DNA of 64,000 nt from Methanothermus fervidus DSM 2088 (GTDB lineage: Archaea > Methanobacteriota > Methanobacteria > DSM-2088 > Methanothermaceae), in NCBI GenBank assembly GCA_000166095.1, contig CP002278.1, positions 1,179,343 to 1,243,342 on the forward strand, given 5' to 3'. The position numbers and the translations under genes were made by a program. A model generated the notes under the pieces. That model saw nothing but the letters and a program-made list of their open reading frames with translations. It had not been told where the DNA came from and did not search any database. Positions 18,819 to 29,164 of the stretch are shown here, piece by piece (positions within the stretch are counted from its first letter, which is position 1; every line of letters begins with the position of its first letter).

Positions 18819-19781
18819 TTATATTTCCTCCACAATTTCAGGAGCAAAATGTGTGATTATTAAATCTGCACCTGCACGTTTTATGGAAAGCAATGTTTCT
18901 ATTATAACTTTATTAGAAAGATAATTTGCATCTATAGCGGCTTTTATCATTGAATATTCACCACTTACATTATATGCGGCAGTAGGTACTCCAAAAGTAT
19001 CTTTAACAAGTCTAATAATATCAAGATAAGGTAAAGCAGGTTTTACCATTACGATGTCGGCGCCTTCATCAATATCTAATTTGACTTCCCTTAGAGCTTC
19101 TAAAGAGTTCGGTGGATCCATTTGGTAAGTACTTCTATCTCCAAATGCTGGAGATGAATATACTGCTGATCTGAATGGTTCATAAAAAGATGACGCGTAT
19201 TTTGCCGAATATGACATTATTATTACATCATCAAAACCATTTTTTTCTAATTCTTCCCTTATAGCCTTTACACGACCATCCATCATGTCTGATGGTGCAA
19301 CAACGTCTGCACCAGCTTCAGCATGTGATAAAGCTACTTTAGATAAATATTTGAGAGTTTCATCGTTTACTATTTTTTTGTTTTTAACTATTCCGCAATG
19401 TCCATGTTCAGTATATTGACAAAGACATACATCGGTTATTACTACTAAGTCTGTCTCTTCTTTTAATAATTTTACAGATTTTTGGACAATGCCATTTGGG
19501 TCATAAGCGCTGGATCCATATTTATCTTTTTTTTTCGGAATTCCAAAAACTAATATAGCTTTTAATCCTTTTTCTTCTAGCTTTTTAGCCTCATCTATTA
19601 ATTCATCGACAGAGTACCTATATTGTCCTGGCATTTTAGGAATTTTTTCCTTGGTTTTTATACCTTCTTTTACAAAAACAGGATATATCAAATCATCTTT
19701 GGATAAAGTAGTCTCTTTCACTAGAGACCTTATTTTAGAATTTTTTCTTAACCTTCTCATCCGAGTGTATGGAAATTTCAT
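18819..19781 (-). CDS. hemB: Porphobilinogen synthase (5-aminolevulinate dehydratase)
   Basis: It condenses two 5-aminolevulinates to porphobilinogen for heme d1-like, cobamide and F430 tetrapyrroles. Visible are the metal-binding cysteine region [29 protein letters not shown], the Schiff-base Lys region [16 protein letters not shown], and the second Lys in [13 protein letters not shown]. There are 320 residues, the usual length. The ATG follows AGGTG. hemD and cobA at 58-60 kb continue the pathway. Confidence 0.96.
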   Translation of the reverse strand: MKFPYTRMRRLRKNSKIRSLVKETTLSKDDLIYPVFVKEGIKTKEKIPKMPGQYRYSVDELIDEAKKLEEKGLKAILVFGIPKKKDKYGSSAYDPNGIVQKSVKLLKEETDLVVITDVCLCQYTEHGHCGIVKNKKIVNDETLKYLSKVALSHAEAGADVVAPSDMMDGRVKAIREELEKNGFDDVIIMSYSAKYASSFYEPFRSAVYSSPAFGDRSTYQMDPPNSLEALREVKLDIDEGADIVMVKPALPYLDIIRLVKDTFGVPTAAYNVSGEYSMIKAAIDANYLSNKVIIETLLSIKRAGADLIITHFAPEIVEEI

Positions 19782-19811
19782 TTTAATACACCTGATGAAG
19801 TCGTAGAAATA

Positions 19812-21821
19812 TCACCAAATATCAATAAACCCATATTCATTCCCTGTATATCTAGCTATATACCTAAATTCTCCCCTTGGAGCTATGTATTTACTTATCT
19901 CCCTCATCTGTGGATTCAATCCCTCAATTTCATATTTTATTCTTAGATTTAATGGAATTCTATATCTTGATGGATTTTTGACAATCATTGTTCCAGATAC
20001 TGCATATTTAAATGGATATTTACCTAACTCTATTGTTTTTGTTTCATTTGGCTTTAGAGTTATTGTTAATTCTCTATAGCTGACTTTAGTTCCATTAACT
20101 GGATTTGTGTAGATTGAGATGTAATATTTTATGGTTATTGTTGATTTTCCTAAGTTTGTTAGGGTTATTGTGAAGGTTTTGTTTTGGATTGATGCTTGAC
20201 TTACAGTTACTGTAACTGGTGTTAGGTTTCCTATTGTAACGTTGTAGGTTCCTGGTTGTGTTAAGGTGTAAGTGAAGTTTATGTTTATAGTAGTATGTGC
20301 TGGCACGAAAACAATTTTATTTGCCACGGCTTGTTTATTTATATATAAAATTGCTGTATAGTTACTATCTACGTTAGAAGGATTATTCACTGCTGCATTC
20401 ACAAATATTGTCAGTGGTACAGTGCCATGTTCTGGAGTAACTGTCAAATTGCTTAGTTTAAATTCTAAGCCTACAATTTTTCTTACTATATTGTTATTTA
20501 TATTTGCATCTTTAATGCTTGTACCTATTAAATATTGGTTTTGAGTAGGAATTTCTACAACTATCTCTGATCCAGGATTTACATCCCTTTGCCATATGAT
20601 GGATTGAACTTCAGAAGGAGACAAAGGTCCTATTTCACCTACATATGTTTCATTGTTGTGTGTAATTTTAATCAAAACTTTGGCGTTAGGATCTATTTTT
20701 TTCATGTCGGCCTTTCCATTGTTTTTGACCATTGCCTTTATTTTTCCATCACATATTTCAATATCTTCAATTGTTAAATCAACAATTAATGGTTTGTAAT
20801 CTAAATTAACTTTATTATATGTGTAGGGGATATCTCCAATTCCATCTCCATCGCTATCGTTCCCAAAATAATCTAACCAGTAATTACCTTCGTTAGTAGT
20901 GTTCCAATAGTTATTTAATAACTCACCATCTACAGCAATCGAATTATTTAAGAAATAATTTTTGTATACATAATTTTTTATTCCCTGGATGGAGAGCCCA
21001 TATTCACAATTTGTAATAGTATTTAAGCAAATTATATTGTTTGTACAGCCGGTTTTGAGTGATATTCCTTTATTGCACCCAGCTATATAATTATCAGAAA
21101 TAGTACAGTTTCTTGCCCCTCCTGTTGCACCGAGATATATACCATTGAAGCTACATAAGAGAACAACATTTTTTTGGATAATACAGTTATTAGCACAATC
21201 AAGGGCAATTCCACATTTACATGATCTAATTATATTTTCAGATATTTCACAAGAATCAGTGGATCCACCTAATGTTCCTAAATGTATTCCCGCATATTTA
21301 CATTTCATAATATTATTTCCAATTATCTTGTAATTTTTTGAAAATCCATAAGTAAATATTCCTCCAATGATGGTATTATTTTCTATTTTCCAATCCCTTG
21401 TGGTTCCATTGATACATATACCACTTCCTGGTTCCTCAGCAGATGTATAAATTATGTTGTTCCGTATTACACAATTACTTGCATTTAACGCCATTATGGC
21501 ATAAATACCATTCGTATTAATAATGAAACCTTCTATTGTTATATTATCTGTATTTATGTAAATAGTGGGAATTGATGGATCCTTAGCTATTATTTTTGCT
21601 TTCCCATCGCCTTCCAATGTTATAGATTTGTTAATAACAATGTTTTCACAATATTCTCCAGGCTTAACAAAAATAATATGCCCATCTTTTGTATCATAAT
21701 CATCTATTGCAGACTGAATTGACGTAAATGTTTTGTTGTTATTTAGATTTACAACTTCTGCATGAGCTATAGAAGTTCCTAAAAAACAGATTAAAGCAAT
21801 AATTAACATTATTTTTTTAAT
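19812..21821 (-). CDS. Secreted NosD-like beta-helix protein with CARDB domain
   Basis: A surface protein with a signal peptide (KKIMLIIALICFLGTSIAHA). A right-handed parallel beta-helix (about 25-330) follows, with many N-N-x-I rungs and the NosD-type block NEGNYWLDYFGNDSDGDGIGD. Then come a CARDB-like region (about 340-450) and Ig-like modules. There is no C-terminal membrane anchor. A GGAGGTG site at 21828-21834 points to an ATT codon at 21821 after 5 bases. The next ATG (21809) is 17 bases away, and a TTG at 21860 lies upstream of the site. I infer AUU initiation (669 residues). Confidence 0.82.
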   Translation of the reverse strand: MKKIMLIIALICFLGTSIAHAEVVNLNNNKTFTSIQSAIDDYDTKDGHIIFVKPGEYCENIVINKSITLEGDGKAKIIAKDPSIPTIYINTDNITIEGFIINTNGIYAIMALNASNCVIRNNIIYTSAEEPGSGICINGTTRDWKIENNTIIGGIFTYGFSKNYKIIGNNIMKCKYAGIHLGTLGGSTDSCEISENIIRSCKCGIALDCANNCIIQKNVVLLCSFNGIYLGATGGARNCTISDNYIAGCNKGISLKTGCTNNIICLNTITNCEYGLSIQGIKNYVYKNYFLNNSIAVDGELLNNYWNTTNEGNYWLDYFGNDSDGDGIGDIPYTYNKVNLDYKPLIVDLTIEDIEICDGKIKAMVKNNGKADMKKIDPNAKVLIKITHNNETYVGEIGPLSPSEVQSIIWQRDVNPGSEIVVEIPTQNQYLIGTSIKDANINNNIVRKIVGLEFKLSNLTVTPEHGTVPLTIFVNAAVNNPSNVDSNYTAILYINKQAVANKIVFVPAHTTININFTYTLTQPGTYNVTIGNLTPVTVTVSQASIQNKTFTITLTNLGKSTITIKYYISIYTNPVNGTKVSYRELTITLKPNETKTIELGKYPFKYAVSGTMIVKNPSRYRIPLNLRIKYEIEGLNPQMREISKYIAPRGEFRYIARYTGNEYGFIDIW
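20201..20279 (-). repeat. 79-base module shared with the DUF11 surface protein gene
   Basis: On the minus strand this stretch, encoding most of FTYTLTQPGTYNVTIGNLTP and the next few residues, matches 62020-62098 on the plus strand with one mismatch by eye. The flanking sequences diverge. The two copies are about 42 kb apart and inverted. Confidence 0.85.
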
Positions 21822-21857
21822 AGTTTCACCTCCAAATAAGTTTTGTTTAAATTTATA

Positions 21858-21885
21858 CAAGAAAACTTTATATATAACTTTCTTG
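21858..21885. promoter_or_regulatory. Near-palindromic bidirectional promoter of the two surface-protein genes
   Basis: CAAGAAA at 21858 and TTTCTTG at 21879 flank a central TTTATATATAA, forming an almost perfect inverted repeat. Each side offers a purine-rich BRE-like element next to a shared TATA box. Transcripts starting about 25 bases away would give leaders of about 24 bases leftward and about 30 bases rightward, both containing good ribosome binding sites. No other TATA box of similar quality lies in the 107-base gap. Confidence 0.6.
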
Positions 21886-21928
21886 AGATATATTCAAATA
21901 GTTTTGAAAATAGATAAATGGTGAGAAA

Positions 21929-24900
21929 ATGAAGGCAAAATCATTTTTAATAATACTTACATTGATTATAGCTTTCATCATTAATATTTCACCAGTTTTA
22001 GGAATAGAAGTCAAAGGATCTGTGAAGGAAATTTATAATGAAACATCGGACACATACGTAACTTTAGAAAATGCAATACCTGTCAAAGATGCTAATATAA
22101 CTTTAATAAAAGACAATGTTGTCCTAAATAAAACTACAACTGATAACAATGGGAAATATTTAATAACAGCAAATGCTACTCCGCCCTTAATACTAAAAAT
22201 AGAATATTCAACATATAAACCAGCGATATTTACTGTAAATAAAGATTGTGAAATAAATCATGTTTTTATTCCAGATATTGTAATAATAGGTTGTCCAAAA
22301 CCATTTGGAGTAGAATTAAGTAAGAGATTAATGTTTTATGATCCTTGGATGCCTGGAGCTGAAAAAGATTGTTGGATTTTAGAACATGCAAATTTTGCTT
22401 TTTTATACATGCAAACACCAGGTACCGGTCAGAAAGACTTTTGGATTCAATATCTTGGTAATAGTCCTGCTAATAAAACAGGACATATAGCTGCATATGC
22501 TGGAATGGGAGAAGAAAGGTATTTCAACATAATTGGGGGTAGTAAAAATTCACTAGAAAATACATATCTTGCCAGTTATTATGTTTTGGCATCTGGAAAT
22601 GCTACAAAGATTAATTATGATAGAATGGTCAAATACATAAGTTATTTATTAAATGAAACAACTTACAATCCAATAGAGCACGATGAAGTTCCCATATTTG
22701 CTGGTGGAGGTACAGCAGGCAGTTGGGGATTATATCATCCTGATCTTGGAACAAGAACAGTGTTAGGATATAATTTAACACAACCTAGCCCTAAACAAAT
22801 AAAACAATGGATAGAGGAGAATCCTGGGTTAGCAATTTCTGGTAACTTAAAATGGCTAGCAAAATTAAATATGTATCTTGTTTCATCTGGTTTTGCAAAA
22901 CTTTGTGAAGATTTTGAGAACTGGTATAATAATAATAAACCAAATCTTAAAGGGCCTTTTATAGTGGTTGTAAGTTATTGGCCAGGTGGTCAAAAAGACC
23001 CTACTATAGACATGCTGATTAGAGAATTGGAAAAAAGAGGTAGGCCTGCATTTGATTTATATCAGATTGAAACACAGCCACCAGCTAGTAAACTACTGGA
23101 ATTGATGGTTAAAGGCATTAATGGAACTGGTTTCATAAAAAGAGGAATATCTGCTGTTATATCTTTAGTAAGCTGGTCTTTAAACTATGATAATTTACCA
23201 GAAGGTGCTGTAAAGGAATATTTAAACATGAATATTCCTATAATTAAAGGAATGGAGTTGTGGACAAATAATGGTTTAGAAAATCCATTAGGAACGCAGT
23301 TTGAATTAACATGGCAAATGGGACTACCATATCGTGAAGGTGTATTTGGTCCTACGCCAGTGAGTTATAGAGATGAAAGAAGTGGAAGATATATACCAAT
23401 TGAGACTGGCATTAAGAAAATTGTTGACAATGCAATAAAATGGGCAAAACTAAGAGAAATTCCAAATAAAGACAAAAGAATAGCTATAATTATTTACAAT
23501 TATCCTCCAGGAAAAGATAATTTTGTTGCTTCTTACTTAGACGTTTTCAAAAGTATCCATGATCTACTCACAAGACTAAAGGAACTTGGTTATAGTGTTA
23601 GTGAAATACCTACACCTGAGGAATTATACAATATAGTGGCTGAAGGTGGAAACAAAGGTACATGGGCTCAACCTGCACTTGAGAAGTATGTAGATAAAAA
23701 TTGGAAAAGATTAATGGAAAATAATCAATTAATACCCTTGAATAAATATTTAGAATGGTTTAATCAATTACCAGATCCAATGAAAAGGAATATAACAGGA
23801 AAATGGGGAGAACCTCCTGGAAATATAATGACTGTCACAAGAAATGGCACTAAATACATAGTAATTCCAGGCGTAAAACTTGGAAATATATTCATTGCAA
23901 TACAACCAAGTAGAGGTTGGGAAGAAGTTAAAGATTATCATGATCCTTATTTACCACCACATCATCAATATGTTGCATTCTACAAATGGTTGGAAGAAAA
24001 CTTCGATGCAATGATACATCTTGGTACTCATGGAACATTAGAGTGGTTACCTGGAAGAACAACAGGAGTTATAGATTCTGATTATCCATTCCAACTTACA
24101 TGCTTACCAAACATTTATCCATACATAGTTTCAAATCCAGGAGAAGGTCTTGTTGCTAAAGATAGAAGTTTTGCAGTAATAATTGATCACATGACGCCTG
24201 CTATGGTAGAAAGTGGTTTATATGGAAATCTTTCTGAATTACATGATCTAATACATAGATATAATGCAGCATTAGAAGCAGGTGCTTCACAACTATTACC
24301 AGAATTAGAAAAAGAAATAATAGAGAAGGCTGCTTCATTAGGATTCAAAAAAGAAGGTAATTTCACAGATTGGCTTAGAGAATTACATATTCAACTGCAT
24401 GAAATAGAGAATGATGTTATACCTTTAGGATTACATAGTCTAGGAAAAATACTGGAAGGAGATGAACTTGTTGAAGAACTATATACAATAGCATCTTCAA
24501 GAAGCGACTTAATGGAAAATATAAAGAGAATGATGTATCCAGAAATAAAAGAGAGCTACTACGACATAATGTATGATCCAAAATATGAAGACAAAGTCGA
24601 AAAAATTAAAGAAAAAGCGAAAGAATGGATAAGAAATATCATAAATGGCAATATACCTCCAGAAATTAAACCTGATGATTTAAAATTCATAAATGAAACT
24701 TTAACAAAAATTAGAGCCAATGAAGAATGGCAAAACCTACTAAATGCATTATCAGGTGGTTATGTACCTCCCGGACTTGCAGGAGATCCTGCAAGGAGCG
24801 ATGTTTTACCAACTGGAAGAAACTTTTATCCTTATGATGTTAAAAAAATGCCAACAAAAGCTGCATGGGAGTCTGCAAAAAAAATTGTTGATGACATGTT

Positions 24901-26530
24901 AAGAAAATATTATAAAGAACATGGAAAATTCCCAGAATTAGTTGGAATGGTAATGTGGGGTACAGAATTACTAAGAACTGAAGCACTTGCAATAGCTGAA
25001 TTTATGTATCTTTTAGGTGTAAAACCAGATTGGGCACCAAATGGAGACGTTAAAGGTGTAGTTTTAATGGATCCATCAGAATTTGCAATTGAAATTGATG
25101 GTAAAAAAATAATTAGGCCAAGAATAGATGTTTTTACAACTGCTGTGACATATAATCAAGCATGGATTGATCTAATGAATAAAGCTGTTGAACTAGCTAG
25201 CGAAGCTAAAGATGTTGAAAATTATGTTGCTAAACATTATAAAGAATGTAATTCTCTTGATAGAGTTTTCGGTTTAAGAGGTTATGTATTAGAAGGAACT
25301 GGTGTTTGTGATTTGGTTCCACAAACAGGAAAATGGAACACAACTAAAGAGTTGGCAGATGTTTATCTTTCTAGAGTTTCTTATGCATGGAAATCTGTTA
25401 ATGGCGTAATGCAAATGAAACAAAATAAGGACGTATTCCAATATCTATTAAAGAAAATGGATATCGCAACACAAACAATCGATAGTACTTGGAGACTTTT
25501 TGACACAGACGACTATTATGACTGGTATGGTGGATTAATATTGGCATCAAAGACTTTAGGTGGAAATCCAGAAACAATGCTCCAAGACATTAGGAATTTA
25601 AAATTTACTCAAATAAGATCTCTAAAGGAAGAAGTAGAATTAGAAATAAGATCACAGGTGTTAAATCCAAAATACATGGAATCATTGCTTAAAACTCCTA
25701 GTGGTTGGATGGAATATGCAAAAAGATATGAATACACGGTTGGTATTCATGTAACAACAAATTCAGTAAGCAATGAATTATGGAACAAACTAGGAGAAAA
25801 CTTAATAATGAATTTAAACCCTAAAACAAATTATGAAGCATTTGCAACACAATCAATGATTGCATGGGTCCTAGAAATGGAAAGAAGGTCATTAGCATCT
25901 CTAAGACCTGAATTAAAAGTTGCCCTTGCTAATAAATATATAACTTTAGCCGTTAAATATGGACCAGTATGTTGTCACCATACATGTGCAAATATAAACT
26001 TTAATCTTTGGGTAATTCAAACATCTAACTTACCTCTATCATACCTCCAAAAATTCGCAGCCGCATTTGCAGAAACTACTGGAGTTAAGTTATCAATTCC
26101 AGGAGCTCCAACAACACCACAACCTTCAGTCCCTGGAATATCAATAACAGTCCCTGGAATTCCAACATCCATTCCAGGAGCACCATCACAACTAGGAGCT
26201 CCAACTGCATTAGGAAGAGTAGGAATTGGAACTGCAGCAACAAGGGGAGTTTCACCAGGAATTTCAGGTCCTTCAGGTAGAGTTGGCGGTGAAATTGGTA
26301 CAAGAGGAGCAGCTCAAGCTGCTGGAGCTGCAAGTAAATCCTCATCAGAATCAGGTGCTACAGGTAAAGCAGGAATTACAGGTGCTGCAGCAGGAAAAGC
26401 ATATGAGATTACACCAGTGTCTAAAGGAATTGGAAGTCCATCATCAGTGCCATTCGCAGGAATAATCGGAGTTATAATATTGATTGCATTAATAGCAGTA
26501 GGATATCTATTGAGAAGGCCTAAATATTAG
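21929..26530 (+). CDS. Exported, membrane-anchored CobN/magnesium-chelatase-H-like protein
   Basis: A 1533-residue protein. It has a signal peptide (1-25), then a carboxypeptidase-regulatory-like beta domain (about 27-110). A full CobN-type chelatase large-subunit region (about 115-1385) follows, with MGEERYFNIIGG, LGTHGTLEWLPGR and the QTIDSTWRLFDTDDYYDWYGG block. A Gly/Ala/Pro/Ser-rich linker (about 1385-1505) and a C-terminal membrane helix before LLRRPKY complete it. CobN inserts Co2+ into corrinoids in the cytoplasm, but this one is predicted to sit outside the membrane. Such anchored homologues occur in Methanobacteriales; their substrate is unknown. The ATG has a GGTGAG site. Confidence 0.9.
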   Translation: MKAKSFLIILTLIIAFIINISPVLGIEVKGSVKEIYNETSDTYVTLENAIPVKDANITLIKDNVVLNKTTTDNNGKYLITANATPPLILKIEYSTYKPAIFTVNKDCEINHVFIPDIVIIGCPKPFGVELSKRLMFYDPWMPGAEKDCWILEHANFAFLYMQTPGTGQKDFWIQYLGNSPANKTGHIAAYAGMGEERYFNIIGGSKNSLENTYLASYYVLASGNATKINYDRMVKYISYLLNETTYNPIEHDEVPIFAGGGTAGSWGLYHPDLGTRTVLGYNLTQPSPKQIKQWIEENPGLAISGNLKWLAKLNMYLVSSGFAKLCEDFENWYNNNKPNLKGPFIVVVSYWPGGQKDPTIDMLIRELEKRGRPAFDLYQIETQPPASKLLELMVKGINGTGFIKRGISAVISLVSWSLNYDNLPEGAVKEYLNMNIPIIKGMELWTNNGLENPLGTQFELTWQMGLPYREGVFGPTPVSYRDERSGRYIPIETGIKKIVDNAIKWAKLREIPNKDKRIAIIIYNYPPGKDNFVASYLDVFKSIHDLLTRLKELGYSVSEIPTPEELYNIVAEGGNKGTWAQPALEKYVDKNWKRLMENNQLIPLNKYLEWFNQLPDPMKRNITGKWGEPPGNIMTVTRNGTKYIVIPGVKLGNIFIAIQPSRGWEEVKDYHDPYLPPHHQYVAFYKWLEENFDAMIHLGTHGTLEWLPGRTTGVIDSDYPFQLTCLPNIYPYIVSNPGEGLVAKDRSFAVIIDHMTPAMVESGLYGNLSELHDLIHRYNAALEAGASQLLPELEKEIIEKAASLGFKKEGNFTDWLRELHIQLHEIENDVIPLGLHSLGKILEGDELVEELYTIASSRSDLMENIKRMMYPEIKESYYDIMYDPKYEDKVEKIKEKAKEWIRNIINGNIPPEIKPDDLKFINETLTKIRANEEWQNLLNALSGGYVPPGLAGDPARSDVLPTGRNFYPYDVKKMPTKAAWESAKKIVDDMLRKYYKEHGKFPELVGMVMWGTELLRTEALAIAEFMYLLGVKPDWAPNGDVKGVVLMDPSEFAIEIDGKKIIRPRIDVFTTAVTYNQAWIDLMNKAVELASEAKDVENYVAKHYKECNSLDRVFGLRGYVLEGTGVCDLVPQTGKWNTTKELADVYLSRVSYAWKSVNGVMQMKQNKDVFQYLLKKMDIATQTIDSTWRLFDTDDYYDWYGGLILASKTLGGNPETMLQDIRNLKFTQIRSLKEEVELEIRSQVLNPKYMESLLKTPSGWMEYAKRYEYTVGIHVTTNSVSNELWNKLGENLIMNLNPKTNYEAFATQSMIAWVLEMERRSLASLRPELKVALANKYITLAVKYGPVCCHHTCANINFNLWVIQTSNLPLSYLQKFAAAFAETTGVKLSIPGAPTTPQPSVPGISITVPGIPTSIPGAPSQLGAPTALGRVGIGTAATRGVSPGISGPSGRVGGEIGTRGAAQAAGAASKSSSESGATGKAGITGAAAGKAYEITPVSKGIGSPSSVPFAGIIGVIILIALIAVGYLLRRPKY

Positions 26531-26533
26531 TTC

Positions 26534-26547
26534 ATTTTTATTTTTAT
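26534..26547 (+). terminator. T-rich terminator after the CobN-like gene
   Basis: ATTTTTATTTTTAT follows the stop codon in the 29-base gap before the convergent ferredoxin gene. It is consistent with archaeal oligo-T termination. Confidence 0.4.
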
Positions 26548-26559
26548 CTCCCTATTAAT

Positions 26560-26964
26560 TCAAAAAGTTCCAAAAATTTTGTGATAATAATTTACAGCTT
26601 TCATTGGACAGGTTATCACACAACATCCACATCCAACACATTTTTCATCGTCTATTTCAACTGTCCAGTCATCTTTTATACTTATAGCTCCAACAGGACA
26701 AATTGAAACACATGCTCCACAATCAATACACTTTTCTTTGTCTTTCCTCACAACGTCCTTTGCAATCTCAACAATTATTCCCCTATTTTTTAGGTATTCT
26801 ATACTTTCCTTTTTTCTTTTACCTAATATTTCAGCTAAAATTTTACCGCCACTTGATGTAATATGGGCATGCAAAATATTAAAATCTATGTCATATTTTT
26901 TTATTGCGTCGGATATAACAGGTTTTTTTATTATTTCTTTTGAAAAATATAACCATACTCTCAT
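26560..26964 (-). CDS. NIL-domain ferredoxin of the homocysteine synthesis system
   Basis: A 134-residue protein with an N-terminal NIL domain (about 1-70) and two 4Fe-4S motifs: [12 protein letters not shown] and [12 protein letters not shown]. It matches the MA1822-type ferredoxin that supports reductive sulfur transfer onto aspartate semialdehyde. It is encoded downstream of, and overlaps by 4 bases, its DUF39 partner, as in other methanogens. Confidence 0.93.
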   Translation of the reverse strand: MRVWLYFSKEIIKKPVISDAIKKYDIDFNILHAHITSSGGKILAEILGKRKKESIEYLKNRGIIVEIAKDVVRKDKEKCIDCGACVSICPVGAISIKDDWTVEIDDEKCVGCGCCVITCPMKAVNYYHKIFGTF

Positions 26965-28493
26965 TTCTTTTCCCTACCAATTATACGTGATATATCTTCA
27001 GCAGTAACTATTCCTATTACTCTATTATCTTTATCGACAACTGGAAGTCCTGAAATGTTATATTTATCCATACGACGTGCAGCGACATCTATTGGCTCAT
27101 TTTCTTTAGCAGTTATTACCCTTTTTGTCATGATTTCTTCTAATTTTTTAGTACCTTCAGCAACAGCATTTGCTATATCCCATGATGTAACTATTCCCCT
27201 AAGTTTATTATTTTTGTCAACTATTGGAACATGATTTATATTATTTTCCACAATTTTCTTTGCCACACTTTCCACACTTTCTGAAATACTAGCTACAATG
27301 GCAGGCTTGGTCTCAACATCTTTAACCAGTATTAATGGTTTTTTAATTTTCAGTGGTTTTAATTCCTTAGGTTTTTTAGGTAGAGGTTTTACATATTCTG
27401 ACAGTGTAAATTCTCCTTTTTCTATCAATTTTTTTAATTCTTCAGCAACTTCCATCGCCATCTTATAAGATGATAAAGGTGATGTTGGTACTTCCTTATC
27501 ATCTATAATTACTTTTCCAGATTTTAATTCCTCATAATTTGTTTCAGCAACTACAGGTCTATCTCTACTTGGCACGCCATAGTCAATTATCTTACACTTT
27601 ATATCTTTATCACTTACTCCAGTTCTTAAGGCAATTTTTTCATTTAAGACAGGAATTGGTATTCCAACTCCTAAATAAATTGTTGGTCCATACTTATGTA
27701 TAGTAGCTCCTCTTACAAACTTAGGATCCATGTCTTTCATGTCCGCTTTTAGCATTAATGTTCCTGCAGGAGAAACTGGGATATCTTTGTGTCTTTCTAC
27801 GCCAACTCTATGTTGTGTTCCCTCTCCAACAACATATCCTTGAGCACCTGCAAGAAATACTTTTGTTCCTATTCCTATACATTCAAAATATGGATCATTG
27901 AGCAGTGGACTTAATTCACCTGCGCTTGAGTAGGTTACATTGCCAAAATTGGGAAGTAAGGTACCCATATAGGTATATAGTGTTTCATTGCTAGAATTAG
28001 TTGCGGCAGCATAATTTTGGTAACAATTTCTTGGGTTTACCATTATTGCTTGGTTTATTTCAGATAAAGAAATTGCAGTTTCTATTTTTTTTAATGGATA
28101 ACAATCTGTTCCAAAACCTTCTGCCACAAGTTCAACTTCTTTGCCTTTTATAAGGTCCTCTATTACGTGGCCTCCACCATAATCAAATTTTTTTTCAGGA
28201 TCAATATTAGGTTGTGCAGCACCTATATAAATATCTACAGCAGCTATACCAGCGTAAGCCTCTACTCCATTCAAATAAGCCCTTTTAATTTTTATTGGAG
28301 GTTCTGCATGGCCTAAATTTAAAAATGCTCCTGAAGAACACATTGCACCAAAAGTTCCAGTAGTAACTACATCAATTTCTTTAGCAGCTTTTTTTGCGCC
28401 ATCATCTCTTACAATTTCAACCATTTCAGATGCTGTAACTACTACTGCATCTCCATTTTTTATTTTTTGGTTTATTTCTTCTAATGATTTCAA
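26961..28493 (-). CDS. L-aspartate semialdehyde sulfurtransferase (DUF39-CBS)
   Basis: A 510-residue protein with an N-terminal DUF39 domain (about 1-370) and two CBS domains (about 390-505). In methanogens the MA1821 homologue converts aspartate semialdehyde to homocysteine together with the NIL ferredoxin, bypassing O-acetyl- or O-phosphohomoserine. A conserved Cys lies in FGTDCYPL near residue 130 and another in NPRNCYQNY. The CBS pair has two matching [20 protein letters not shown] segments and may sense adenosyl ligands. Translation probably starts at TTG 28493, with GAAGGGAT upstream. Confidence 0.92.
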   Translation of the reverse strand: MKSLEEINQKIKNGDAVVVTASEMVEIVRDDGAKKAAKEIDVVTTGTFGAMCSSGAFLNLGHAEPPIKIKRAYLNGVEAYAGIAAVDIYIGAAQPNIDPEKKFDYGGGHVIEDLIKGKEVELVAEGFGTDCYPLKKIETAISLSEINQAIMVNPRNCYQNYAAATNSSNETLYTYMGTLLPNFGNVTYSSAGELSPLLNDPYFECIGIGTKVFLAGAQGYVVGEGTQHRVGVERHKDIPVSPAGTLMLKADMKDMDPKFVRGATIHKYGPTIYLGVGIPIPVLNEKIALRTGVSDKDIKCKIIDYGVPSRDRPVVAETNYEELKSGKVIIDDKEVPTSPLSSYKMAMEVAEELKKLIEKGEFTLSEYVKPLPKKPKELKPLKIKKPLILVKDVETKPAIVASISESVESVAKKIVENNINHVPIVDKNNKLRGIVTSWDIANAVAEGTKKLEEIMTKRVITAKENEPIDVAARRMDKYNISGLPVVDKDNRVIGIVTAEDISRIIGREKK

Positions 28494-28513
28494 ATGTAAT
28501 CCCTTCTATGTAA

Positions 28514-29164
28514 TTATCCAGAAAATAAATTTGTTACTTCTTGTATTGCATCTGATTTTGCTAAAACCAATAATCTATCGTTTTCTTTAATTTTTGTATT
28601 AGGTTGAGGAATTTTTATTTCATCGTTACTATAAATTGCAGCTATGATGTAATCTTTTGTTGGCGATAACTCCTCTACATTTTTTCCTACAACTTCTTTG
28701 TTTTTTACAACTAGTTCTAATATTTCTGCTTCACCCCTACCTAATACAATGAGATCAACTACTTTTGGACGTGTTATATATTTTTCAAGATATCCTGCTG
28801 CACTTCTTTCAGGACTTATAACGTGATCTATACCTACATCTCGGAATGTATCTTCATTTTCTGGATTGTTTACTCGTGCAATAGTTTTTGGAACATTGTA
28901 TTTTTTTGCAAGGATACATCCCATAAGATTTGCTTCATCACTACCAGTTGCTGCAACAAAAACATCAGCATTTTCAATGCCAGCACTTTCTAAAATATTT
29001 CTTTCTGTTCCTTTACCACAAATTACTGGAATGTTTAATTCAGATTCTAATTTCTTACATCTCTCTTTGTCTCTTTCTATAACAGTTACTTCATGTCCAT
29101 CGGATGTTAAAAGGTCTGCAAGTGTTGAACCTACTCTACCTCCACCCATTATCACAACATACAT
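28514..29164 (-). CDS. trkA: TrkA-type K+ transport NAD-binding protein
   Basis: A 216-residue regulatory subunit of a Trk/Ktr potassium uptake system. The RCK N domain begins MYVVIMGGGRVGSTLADLL (GxGxxG Rossmann motif). It is followed by the acidic VIERD strand end and VAATGSDEANL. An RCK C domain covers about 135-216. No membrane TrkH partner lies in this window. Confidence 0.92.
   Translation of the reverse strand: MYVVIMGGGRVGSTLADLLTSDGHEVTVIERDKERCKKLESELNIPVICGKGTERNILESAGIENADVFVAATGSDEANLMGCILAKKYNVPKTIARVNNPENEDTFRDVGIDHVISPERSAAGYLEKYITRPKVVDLIVLGRGEAEILELVVKNKEVVGKNVEELSPTKDYIIAAIYSNDEIKIPQPNTKIKENDRLLVLAKSDAIQEVTNLFSG

Noticed and set aside
20201-20279. The 79-base shared module as an insertion sequence or transposon end
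   Set aside because: It lies in frame inside coding domains, encodes no transposase and has no flanking target duplication.
26085-26465. Overlapping open frames on both strands in the low-complexity tail of the CobN-like gene
   Set aside because: Their products are Leu/Gln-rich and simply reflect the repetitive Gly/Ala/Pro codons of the real gene; neither has a ribosome binding site.
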